A stretch of 64,000 nt of DNA, taken from assembly GCF_007991635.1 (NCBI RefSeq), contig NZ_BJYS01000001.1, forward strand, positions 1-64,000. The letters are read 5' to 3'. Positions 18,840-25,383 of the stretch are shown piece by piece. This DNA comes from Adhaeribacter aerolatus (GTDB taxonomy: Bacteria > Bacteroidota > Bacteroidia > Cytophagales > Hymenobacteraceae). The translations under genes and the position numbers were made by a program. Position 1 is the stretch's first letter. Every line of letters begins with the position of its first letter. Under the pieces are notes generated by a model. The model searched no databases and was not told the origin of the DNA. It saw only the letters and a list, made by a program, of their open reading frames with translations.

Positions 18840-19364
18840 TTATTTCACTAACCGTTCTACATGCAACAAAGCATTCTGAAACCGTTCTTTCTGATTACCG
18901 GAAATTTGCACAAAAGGAAAGCCATACTGCTCTAATTCTTTTCTATACCACTCGAAAAAAAATTGCCGCAGGTGGGGGTGTTCGCGTTGTTCGTCCGCCT
19001 CCCAGGGTAAATCCACATCCATGAGCAGGTATAAATTAAAATCCTGCTTTTCCAGGGCTTCCAGAATCCAGGTGGGGCAATAGCCAAACGCGTGCGTAAA
19101 CCATATTTTTATTACGAGTAAATCGGTATCGGCGAATAATATTTTATTAGCAGTTGCGGTGGCTTGTTGTACGGCGGCTAACTGGCCCCGGGCAATATTT
19201 TGGATGTCCTGCGGGGAGTAGCGCTGCGGCAGTTCGGCAATGTAAGAACGGGCAAATTCGGGTACCCAAACCGTCTGGTAATGTGCGGCCAGTTGCGCCG
19301 CTAACGTTGATTTACCCGTAGATTCGGGCCCGGTAATGGCTACTTTTACGATGCGTTCGGACAA
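18840..19364 (-). CDS. NadR-like nucleoside kinase / P-loop ATPase
   Basis: Protein of 174 residues with Walker A GPESTGKST (about 12-20), WVPEFARSY, DTDLLVIKIW and a lid region near DLPWEADEQREH, the pattern of the C-terminal nicotinamide-riboside kinase domain of NadR. It would phosphorylate nicotinamide riboside to NMN. There is no adenylyltransferase or DNA-binding domain. The start is probably the TTG at 19364 (MSERIVKVAITG), as no ATG precedes the P-loop. It sits 35 bp after the histidine kinase gene and is probably in the same operon. A pnuC gene lies at 32.7 kb. Confidence 0.8.
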   Translation of the reverse strand: MSERIVKVAITGPESTGKSTLAAQLAAHYQTVWVPEFARSYIAELPQRYSPQDIQNIARGQLAAVQQATATANKILFADTDLLVIKIWFTHAFGYCPTWILEALEKQDFNLYLLMDVDLPWEADEQREHPHLRQFFFEWYRKELEQYGFPFVQISGNQKERFQNALLHVERLVK

Positions 19365-19399
19365 GCGTTTTAATTTAATTAAGCGGCCAGCAATCTTCT

Positions 19400-20755
19400 T
19401 TAAAACTGTAACCGGAACGTGCAGCCGCCATTTTCGGGTGAATGTACGGAAATTGTGCCGTTGTGTAAACGCATTATTTGTTTTGATAAGCTTAACCCAA
19501 TGCCCGAACCCGTTTTTTTGGTGGTATAAAAAGGAATAAATATTTTATCCAGCGCTTCTTTTTTAATGCCGGGCCCGTTATCTGTAACTTCTAGTACCAA
19601 CCGTCCTTTGTCGTTCTGATAAGCCGCTAACTTAATTCTTTTATCTTCTTGTTGCTGCAGAGCCTGCACGGCATTTTTAATTAAATTAATTAATACCTGT
19701 TCCAGTAAATTTTCGTCGGCTACCAGTATAATAGGTGGTGGAGAGTCTACTTGCAGCATTACGCAGTTCGCTTCCAGGTCAGGTTTCAGGAGCAAAACCA
19801 GCCGGTTAAATAAATCGGGCAGGTGAATATGGGTTAATTGCGGTGGCGGTACCTGTGTTAGATTCCGGAATTCGTGTACAAATTTTACCAGGCCTTCGCT
19901 ACGCCGCTGAATGGTTTGCATGGCCAGTTGAATATCTGTTAAATCATCTTTCCGGACGAGGTGATTTTGGTCGGGGTGCCGCAAATGGTCGGTTAATTCT
20001 TCGCTCACACTGGCGGCCAGCGACGAAATAGGTGTAACCGAATTCATGATTTCGTGGGTCAGAATTTTTATAAGGTTTTGCCAGGCTTCCATCTCCTTTT
20101 CTTCGAGTTCCTGCTGAATATTTTGTACCGATAATATCCGGTATTCTTCGCCCCGGAGCCGTATTTCGATGGCATTTACCGATAACTGCACGACTTGCCC
20201 GGCCTGGTCAATTTTGAGTAAAGTTTTTTCGCCGTGCGGTAAATGCAGCAGCGCTTCGGTGGCTTTGGTATCTGATAATTTTAAATCGTGCAGGTTGTTT
20301 AAATGGTTTACACCCAGCAAGCGTTTGGCAGCACTGTTGAGTAAATGAATTTCACTGTTCTTTTTGTTAAACGAAATAATACCGGTACCCACGTGCTGTA
20401 CCACCGTGCGGTAATAATGGGCATCGGCTTCTTTTTCGGCCCTTATTTCCCGGAATTTGTGGAGTACCTGGTTAAATTTCAGGTAAAGTTTGTCAAATAC
20501 TTCGCCTTCGCCGCGCGGCGAATAGGTTTCGGTAAAATCGTCGTAATGAATAGAATCGAGAAATTTATTAAGTTGCTGGTTCGATTTTTCGAGATACCTA
20601 ATCAGAAAAATAATTTGCAAGGATATTAGTACACCCAGAAAAATTAAAGTGCCGGTAAAACGGGACTGAAAATCTAAATACAGGAACAGCCAGAGCGTAA
20701 ATGCCAGCGCCAGCACCCGCAGCGCCACCTGTACCCGGAAATTATTAAAGCTCAT
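19400..20755 (-). CDS. NtrY-like sensor histidine kinase
   Basis: Membrane sensor kinase of 451 residues. Two N-terminal helices (about 7-54, with almost no periplasmic loop) are followed by a HAMP/PAS-type region (about 95-215), the phosphoacceptor H-box LTHEIMNSVTPISSL at about 235, and an HATPase domain with N box LINLIKNAVQAL, G1 DNGPGIK and G2 TKKTGSGIGLSL. The HEIMNSVTPI form is characteristic of NtrY-type kinases that partner sigma-54 regulators. Its ATG overlaps the end of the response-regulator gene by 11 bp, so the two are translationally coupled. The minimal periplasmic part suggests sensing in the membrane or cytoplasm. Confidence 0.93.
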   Translation of the reverse strand: MSFNNFRVQVALRVLALAFTLWLFLYLDFQSRFTGTLIFLGVLISLQIIFLIRYLEKSNQQLNKFLDSIHYDDFTETYSPRGEGEVFDKLYLKFNQVLHKFREIRAEKEADAHYYRTVVQHVGTGIISFNKKNSEIHLLNSAAKRLLGVNHLNNLHDLKLSDTKATEALLHLPHGEKTLLKIDQAGQVVQLSVNAIEIRLRGEEYRILSVQNIQQELEEKEMEAWQNLIKILTHEIMNSVTPISSLAASVSEELTDHLRHPDQNHLVRKDDLTDIQLAMQTIQRRSEGLVKFVHEFRNLTQVPPPQLTHIHLPDLFNRLVLLLKPDLEANCVMLQVDSPPPIILVADENLLEQVLINLIKNAVQALQQQEDKRIKLAAYQNDKGRLVLEVTDNGPGIKKEALDKIFIPFYTTKKTGSGIGLSLSKQIMRLHNGTISVHSPENGGCTFRLQF

Positions 20756-22124
20756 ATTTTTCTAAACGCCGGTAAAGTGAGGCCCGCGATAAACCCAGTT
20801 CCTTGGCTACTTTCGAAATATTACCGTTAAATTTTTGCATAGCTTTCCGCACGGTTTCTTTCTCTACATCATCGAGGTTCAGCGTATCCATTTCTTCTTT
20901 AATTTGGGTGGATACGGGTTCTTCCAGAAAATAGAAATCTTCGGCCTGTAACCGGTTGTTGGTGCTAATAATGGTGGCCCGCTCAATTACGTGCTGCAAT
21001 TCCCGGATATTACCCGGCCAGTTATACCGTTGCAATTTTTTTAGTGCTTCCGGTGAAATAGTTTTGAGCGTCCGTTTGTATTTCTGGCTGTATACTTCTA
21101 AAAAGTGCATCACCAATGCCGGAATATCTTCGGCACGTTCGCGTAAAGCGGGCAAGTGCAGTTCTACGGTGTTAATGCGGTACAATAAATCCTGCCGAAA
21201 TTTCTGTTCCTGCACCATTTTGTACAGCGGCATATTGGTCGCACAAATCAATCGTACATCAATCGGAATAGGTTTATTGGTGCCTACTCGAATAATTTCG
21301 CGCCGTTGGAGTACCGTTAATAATTTGGCTTGCAGCGATAATGATAAATTACCGATTTCGTCCAGAAACAACGTGCCGCCGTTGGCAATTTCGAACCGGC
21401 CGATGCGGTCTTCGCGGGCGTCGGTAAAGGCGCCTTTTTTATGGCCGAAGAGTTCGCTTTCAAACAAGGTCTCGGTTACAGCGCCCATATCTACGGTGGT
21501 AAAAACCTTGTTAGCCCGCAGCGATTTTTGGTGAATAGTGCGGGCAATTACTTCTTTACCCGTGCCGTTTTCGCCCAACAACAAAATATCGGCATCGGTA
21601 TCGGCCACTTTGTCAATCATGGCAAACAAGTGATTCATGCGGTGGCTTTGGCCGGTAATGAGCGTAAAGGGTTGCTGGTTTAGTTCAGTTAAGGCAGAAT
21701 TTCGTTGTTTCAGGCTTTCTACTTCCTGATAAGATTGTTTTAATTTAGCAGCGGCCGAAAGGGTGGCAATTAATTTTTCGTTTTGCCAGGGTTTCAGCAC
21801 AAAATCGGTAGCACCTTCTTTCAGGGCCCGCACGGCCATTTCTACGTTGCCAAAAGCTGTAATCATAATTACGACTGCCTTTGGGTCTATTTTTAATATT
21901 TCCTTAAGCCAGTAAAAACCTTCGTTGCCGCTCGAAATATCTTCGCTGAAATTCATGTCCAGCAGAATAATATCGAACTTCTCCTGGCCTACCAGGAAAG
22001 GAATGCGTTTGGGATTTTTTTCGAGAAAGACCGTAGGGCTGTGTTTTTTCAGCAGCATTTTGGCTGCAAACAGCACATCCTCGTTATCGTCGACAATTAA
22101 TATTTTGCCTAAATTATTTTCCAA
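20745..22124 (-). CDS. Sigma-54-dependent response regulator (NtrC/AtoC type)
   Basis: Enhancer-binding activator of 459 residues: receiver (1-120, phosphoacceptor D56 in IILLDMNF), AAA+ domain (about 150-390, Walker A LLGENGTGKE, Walker B LFLDEIGNL) and a Fis-type helix-turn-helix at the C-terminus (GNISKVAKELGLSRASLYRRLEK). The sigma-54 contact loop reads GAFTDA rather than canonical GAFTGA, a known tolerated variant. Translation begins at a TTG (MENNLGKILIVDD), since an in-frame stop lies just upstream. About 110-145 bp upstream are two TGTTC-N6-GAACA palindromes, repeated before the ABC permease gene at 25.4 kb; these are the likely binding sites. Confidence 0.95.
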   Translation of the reverse strand: MENNLGKILIVDDNEDVLFAAKMLLKKHSPTVFLEKNPKRIPFLVGQEKFDIILLDMNFSEDISSGNEGFYWLKEILKIDPKAVVIMITAFGNVEMAVRALKEGATDFVLKPWQNEKLIATLSAAAKLKQSYQEVESLKQRNSALTELNQQPFTLITGQSHRMNHLFAMIDKVADTDADILLLGENGTGKEVIARTIHQKSLRANKVFTTVDMGAVTETLFESELFGHKKGAFTDAREDRIGRFEIANGGTLFLDEIGNLSLSLQAKLLTVLQRREIIRVGTNKPIPIDVRLICATNMPLYKMVQEQKFRQDLLYRINTVELHLPALRERAEDIPALVMHFLEVYSQKYKRTLKTISPEALKKLQRYNWPGNIRELQHVIERATIISTNNRLQAEDFYFLEEPVSTQIKEEMDTLNLDDVEKETVRKAMQKFNGNISKVAKELGLSRASLYRRLEKYEL

Positions 22125-22231
22125 TGTATTGGGAAGTATTTATTCTCTTGGATTATCCGAAATAATGCCAGTCTGTAAAAATGGCTTCATTGGCTTAATT
22201 TAGGCTTTTTAGTTTAAATATGGTGCAAAAG

Positions 22232-22270
22232 TGTTCGGGCCCGAACAAGGCAGGTGTTCAAAACTGAACA
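22232..22270. promoter_or_regulatory. Tandem palindromic operators (TGTTC-N6-GAACA) x2, regulator/lipoprotein intergenic
   Basis: Two copies: 22232-22247 (spacer GGGCCC, fully palindromic) and 22255-22270 (spacer AAAACT, extended to GTGTTC/GAACAC). Centres are 23 bp apart. They lie between the divergent regulator gene and lipoprotein gene, and match the pair at 25127-25164 in arm sequence and spacer length. Confidence 0.8.
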
Positions 22271-22390
22271 CTATTGTCATTATCGAAAATCTCTTTCCCC
22301 AAAAGGAGGGTAAAAAATAATGCATTTGCAACTAAACCGTATTTAATTGGGTCAGTGGATTATAGGTAGTACTTGCTTAAACTAAACCGT

Positions 22391-22831
22391 ATGAGAAAAA
22401 TAGCCGCTGTTCTTGGTTTATTGCTATTATTAGGCTGCGAAGAAGATACCATTCATCCCATTAATTCTACTATCCAGATCGAACCTACTGAAATAACGGT
22501 GGGTACCGAAAAACGCATATTTCTGTCCTGTGCCACCGAGCAAACTTATATCTGCTCTAACTTTAATATTTTAACAACCCAGCAGGTACAGCAAAACCTT
22601 TTCCGGATCAACTTTTCCGGTATAGATAAAATTAGTTATTGTGCAAATACTTTGGGCCCGGCCCAGGCCAAAGTAGATTTAGGCGCATTGCCCAACGGTG
22701 ATTACCTGCTGGAATTAAACAGTAAAACTTTCCGGAACAACGGTACGCTAAAAGTTACTGCCACCGAAATTAAACTGGATTTCCCGCACCAGGACGGCAT
22801 TGCTATTATAAAGGAGGTATTTAAACGCTAA
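22391..22831 (+). CDS. Small lipoprotein
   Basis: From the ATG at 22391 the product is about 146 residues with a lipoprotein signal (MRKIAAVLGLLLLLGC) and Glu/Asp directly after the lipidated Cys. The mature part looks all-beta and has four further Cys in two spaced groups (SCATEQTYICS, then SYCANT), which could form disulfides in the periplasm. No family recognised. The frame also reaches a TTG six codons earlier. It is divergent from the NtrC-like regulator and shares the two palindromic operator sites, so it may be a regulon member or accessory sensor (inference). Confidence 0.7.
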   Translation: MRKIAAVLGLLLLLGCEEDTIHPINSTIQIEPTEITVGTEKRIFLSCATEQTYICSNFNILTTQQVQQNLFRINFSGIDKISYCANTLGPAQAKVDLGALPNGDYLLELNSKTFRNNGTLKVTATEIKLDFPHQDGIAIIKEVFKR

Positions 22832-22939
22832 TTTTATCCAGAACAAATTGCGTAAGCAGCTATTGAATCTTTGGCAATCAGCAGACGACTACAAATCAGA
22901 AAACTACCCGAGGGTTAATGAAACTGTCCGGACGGATGG

Positions 22940-23500
22940 CTATAAACCAATTCCCATGCCGCTCGTTTTCAACTGAGCCTCCAGTTGCATTTCGGTAGCT
23001 TTACACTTATGGGTTAAAATATCGGCATAAGCATCTACTTGCCCTTTTTCTTCTTCCATGGCGGTATAAATCTCTTTTGTTTTGCGCAATATATGCTCCG
23101 AGTTGGTTTTGTAAATGCTCCTCGCCTGCGTAATACGCGTGGTTTCTTTCTCCTGAGCTGCTTTAATTAAATCTTTTAATCGGCGCAGGTAAGTTGCTGC
23201 GCTAACCGCCGGCTCAACTAATGCCTGCGGCTCAGCATTAGCTTTAGGGGCTGTGTTATTTTCCGTGGGTTGAAGTAATTCCAGAATAGGTTGTACCAGA
23301 TCCAGATATACTTTATGCCCTTCTTCAGTGGCCGCTAAAACTGCTTTAAATTCTTTCAATTCAGCCCGGTACCCAACTAGCCGGGCTAAATATTCATTTT
23401 TTTTCTTCTTCCAGTTTTTCAGCAACGAAACAAGTTCAATATTAATTTTATCCAGCTCATATTTAAGCTGCATAGGGCTTTTAATGTAATCAGTAGACAT
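22940..23500 (-). CDS. Coiled-coil hypothetical protein
   Basis: From the ATG at 23500 (MSTDYIKSPMQLKYEL) this is about 186 residues, highly charged and predicted helical, with heptad-like stretches (about 10-65 and 115-180) broken by an Ala/Pro-rich linker near NNTAPKANAEPQALVEPA. It has two Cys-free halves except for one C near the end (THKCKATEM). No signal peptide; the longer frame to 23563 adds an atypical N-terminus. Family and function not recognised. Runs in the same direction as the small wHTH gene upstream, with a 111-bp gap. Confidence 0.6.
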   Translation of the reverse strand: MSTDYIKSPMQLKYELDKINIELVSLLKNWKKKKNEYLARLVGYRAELKEFKAVLAATEEGHKVYLDLVQPILELLQPTENNTAPKANAEPQALVEPAVSAATYLRRLKDLIKAAQEKETTRITQARSIYKTNSEHILRKTKEIYTAMEEEKGQVDAYADILTHKCKATEMQLEAQLKTSGMGIGL

Positions 23501-23611
23501 AATAATATTAAAAAAGAAGTAGTGTTCCGGTGTTGTGGCGAAGTAGATTTTACTTAAAGCCAAATTATTGCGGCAGGAAAATTTGATGCAAGAAAAACGA
23601 AGCGTAGTTTA

Positions 23612-23869
23612 TCAGGAAATGGATTTGAGGTAGTTTAAGCCTTTTTGGGTTATCACGTACTGCTGTTTTATAGAATTCCGGTTTCGCTCCTGGTCCGATT
23701 TGATAAATCGTTGCTTTAACAAAACGGCCACATACCTTTTGTAATTATCAGTAGAAACCGGCACCCGAATGTGCTCTAATATGGTTTTCTGGTTATGCGG
23801 TTCTAAACAAAACTCCAGCATCTCTTTTTTAACATCGTCCAGGGGTATTATTTCTTTACTCGCCACCAT
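23612..23869 (-). CDS. Small winged-helix-like protein (85 aa)
   Basis: An 85-residue product resembling a stand-alone winged-helix domain: helices in DDVKKEMLEFCLEP and QKTILEHIRVP, a recognition-type helix NYKRYVAVLLKQRFI, then a beta wing (QYVITQKGLNYLKSI). The arrangement is like the C-terminal wHTH of some RecG-related and Fic-associated regulators. It could bind DNA or mediate protein contacts; no target is visible. ATG start at 23869 within an AT-rich region shared with the DUF2158-like gene upstream. Confidence 0.6.
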   Translation of the reverse strand: MVASKEIIPLDDVKKEMLEFCLEPHNQKTILEHIRVPVSTDNYKRYVAVLLKQRFIKSDQERNRNSIKQQYVITQKGLNYLKSIS

Positions 23870-23936
23870 ACTTTACAGTTTAATTTATAATTTATTACAA
23901 AAATATATTATTTACCCTACAGAAAACACTGGTTAT

Positions 23937-24116
23937 TTAACCCTGTTTTCTGTCTTTCAGCACCAGGTCCTGCGGATTAAAAGCCGCCTCCTTTAAGGTC
24001 ATGCCTTCGTACCAACGGCAGTTGTAAAGGCCGGTCTTGGTTAGGTAATCAACGGTCATCATTTTATTACCAGATTTTGAAATTACGGAATCGCCCGTTT
24101 TGAAATTTTTAGGCAT
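23937..24116 (-). CDS. DUF2158/YodC-like small protein (59 aa)
   Basis: Missed by a 60-residue cut-off. The minus-strand frame starts at the ATG at 24116 and encodes 59 residues: MPKNFKTGDSVISKSG, then MMTVDYLTK, YNCRWYEGMTL, and FNPQDLVLKD. This is the DUF2158 (YodC) pattern: a short beta-barrel-like protein with F..GD.V..KSG..MTV and a CRW motif. Its function is unknown. It lies 67 bp upstream of the wHTH gene on the same strand, so a small-gene operon is possible. Confidence 0.8.
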   Translation of the reverse strand: MPKNFKTGDSVISKSGNKMMTVDYLTKTGLYNCRWYEGMTLKEAAFNPQDLVLKDRKQG

Positions 24117-24239
24117 GTTATTAAAATAAAGTTGGTTAAAGGAAAATTTAGAGAAGCAAAAGGAGCAGACAATAAATATACAGGATGCGCCTGGCAGTAT
24201 TATTTACAATTGCCAAGTGCTTGTTTTCAGAAGTTAAAA

Positions 24240-24271
24240 GTTAGCAAAGAGAAGCTTTTCTCTTTGCTAAC
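24240..24271. terminator. Hairpin between small genes
   Basis: Perfect 14-bp stem GTTAGCAAAGAGAA / TTCTCTTTGCTAAC with a 4-nt GCTT loop. No strong U tract on either side, so it may be a terminator or a structural repeat between the 50-aa gene and the DUF2158 gene. Confidence 0.55.
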
Positions 24272-24299
24272 CAGGAATATTGCATAAGCACAAGGCCTT

Positions 24300-24452
24300 C
24301 TACCTTTTCTCAGGGGCCTTCCCGACCGGAGCTGTATGCGGCATTAATTGCCGCTGAGGTACTAGCAATTTGCGTATTACCTCTGCTATATATTTAAGAT
24401 TAATAACCATACCGGCTAAAATCAATAAAGAAAATAAGAATACTACGTTCAT
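24300..24452 (-). CDS. Candidate small membrane peptide (50 aa)
   Basis: A 50-residue minus-strand frame from the ATG at 24452: one hydrophobic helix at the very N-terminus (MNVVFLFSLLILAGMVI) followed by a basic, Pro-rich tail (YIAEVIRKLLVPQRQ). The composition, single helix with positive-inside tail and clean stop support translation, but there is no homologue I can name and no ribosome site. It could also be chance. Confidence 0.4.
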   Translation of the reverse strand: MNVVFLFSLLILAGMVINLKYIAEVIRKLLVPQRQLMPHTAPVGKAPEKR

Positions 24453-24667
24453 AAGCTGGTTGTTATAATTAGGTATACGTTAACTAATTTTTTTAACTGT
24501 AAATAGCTCAAAATAAAAGATTTATTTTAAGCCGGCCGGCCAAAACGACTGCTTTGGCCAACCTTTACCCAGGCAAAAAATTACCCGGGATTAAGTATTA
24601 TTACTCTGTTACTTTACGGCTGCGAATCCCAGAAAAATATTACTTATTTAAGATTGTTATGGTAAAC

Positions 24668-24964
24668 CTACGCGGCCATTACAGCCTTCTGTTCGCGCTC
24701 TAAGTAAGCCTGTTTACCAAATTTTTTGAGCATCCGGTAATCCGATCGCAAGGCGGCCCCAAACGAAGGACTTTCGAGGTAAGGCAAGTTAAATTCCAAG
24801 GCTGTCTTTTTTAGAATAACCGAAATAGCTGGGTAATGAATATGGAAGTATTTAGGAAAAAGGTGATGCTCTATTTGCAGGTTAAGGCTGCCCAATAAAA
24901 AGCCAACCAGTTTGTTATGCGTGGCATAATTGAAGCCTAAAACAAGCTTAAAAGCTATATCCGT
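24668..24964 (-). pseudogene. C-terminal remnant of a fatty-acid (acyl-lipid) desaturase
   Basis: The last 75-95 codons encode the third histidine box and tail of a membrane fatty-acid desaturase: NYATHNKLVGFLLGSLNLQ directly followed by IEHHLFPKYFHIHYP and EFNLPYLESPSFGAALRSDY. The homology begins in a frame that stays open to about 25060 but upstream of about 24960 no longer looks like a desaturase, and the first two His boxes are missing. It is therefore a truncated remnant, probably from a deletion. A full desaturase is about 340-370 residues. Confidence 0.8.
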
Positions 24965-25383
24965 ATTTTTACCTATATAACTAGTAAAGCTACGTATTAA
25001 TTTATAGGTAATACTAATAAATATTCGCTTGCAATAAAGAAGCCGAATTTATTTTAGCAAAATAGCTGTTAAAGCGCGTGCTGACTACTTCCAGGCAATT
25101 ACTTTATTTCTAAATAATACAAAACCTGTTCACGCCCGAACACCAAACTGTTCAACTATGAACAGGTAATAAACTCCATTGTTTAATAAATACTTGTAAA
25201 TCAACAAATTATTATAATGGCATATAAATTGGCCTAAGCATTTAAGCTGACAGAAACTTTCCTTATCGAATAGGTTTAAGAAAGAAGGTTATTCTTGTTT
25301 GGATTGGCTCAGTTAAATATTACCCAAGCTTAACTTCAATTTCCGGAAGTTCATCAGAATAAGTAAATTGTAAAAACAAAGCT
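24965..25383. other. Gene-poor gap with permease regulatory region
   Basis: AT-rich region between the desaturase remnant and the first ABC permease. It contains the second operator pair (25127-25164) and a weak sigma-54-like word TGGCATATAAATTGGC at 25218-25233, whose GG-to-GC spacing is 11 rather than 10. No gene seen. Confidence 0.5.
25127..25164. promoter_or_regulatory. Tandem palindromic operators (TGTTC-N6-GAACA) x2 upstream of ABC permease
   Basis: Copies at 25127-25142 (spacer ACGCCC) and 25149-25164 (spacer AACTAT), centres 22 bp apart. The arms are identical to those upstream of the NtrC-like regulator gene. They lie 220-257 bp before the permease ATG, the usual distance for a sigma-54 enhancer. 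Confidence 0.8.

Noticed and set aside
22272-22390. Sigma-54 promoter for the lipoprotein gene
   Set aside because: No -24/-12 pair with correct spacing found on either strand near the operator pair.
25218-25233. Sigma-54 promoter candidate TGGCATATAAATTGGC
   Set aside because: The GG-to-GC spacing is 11, not 10, and the -12 element reads TTGG. Kept only as a weak note.
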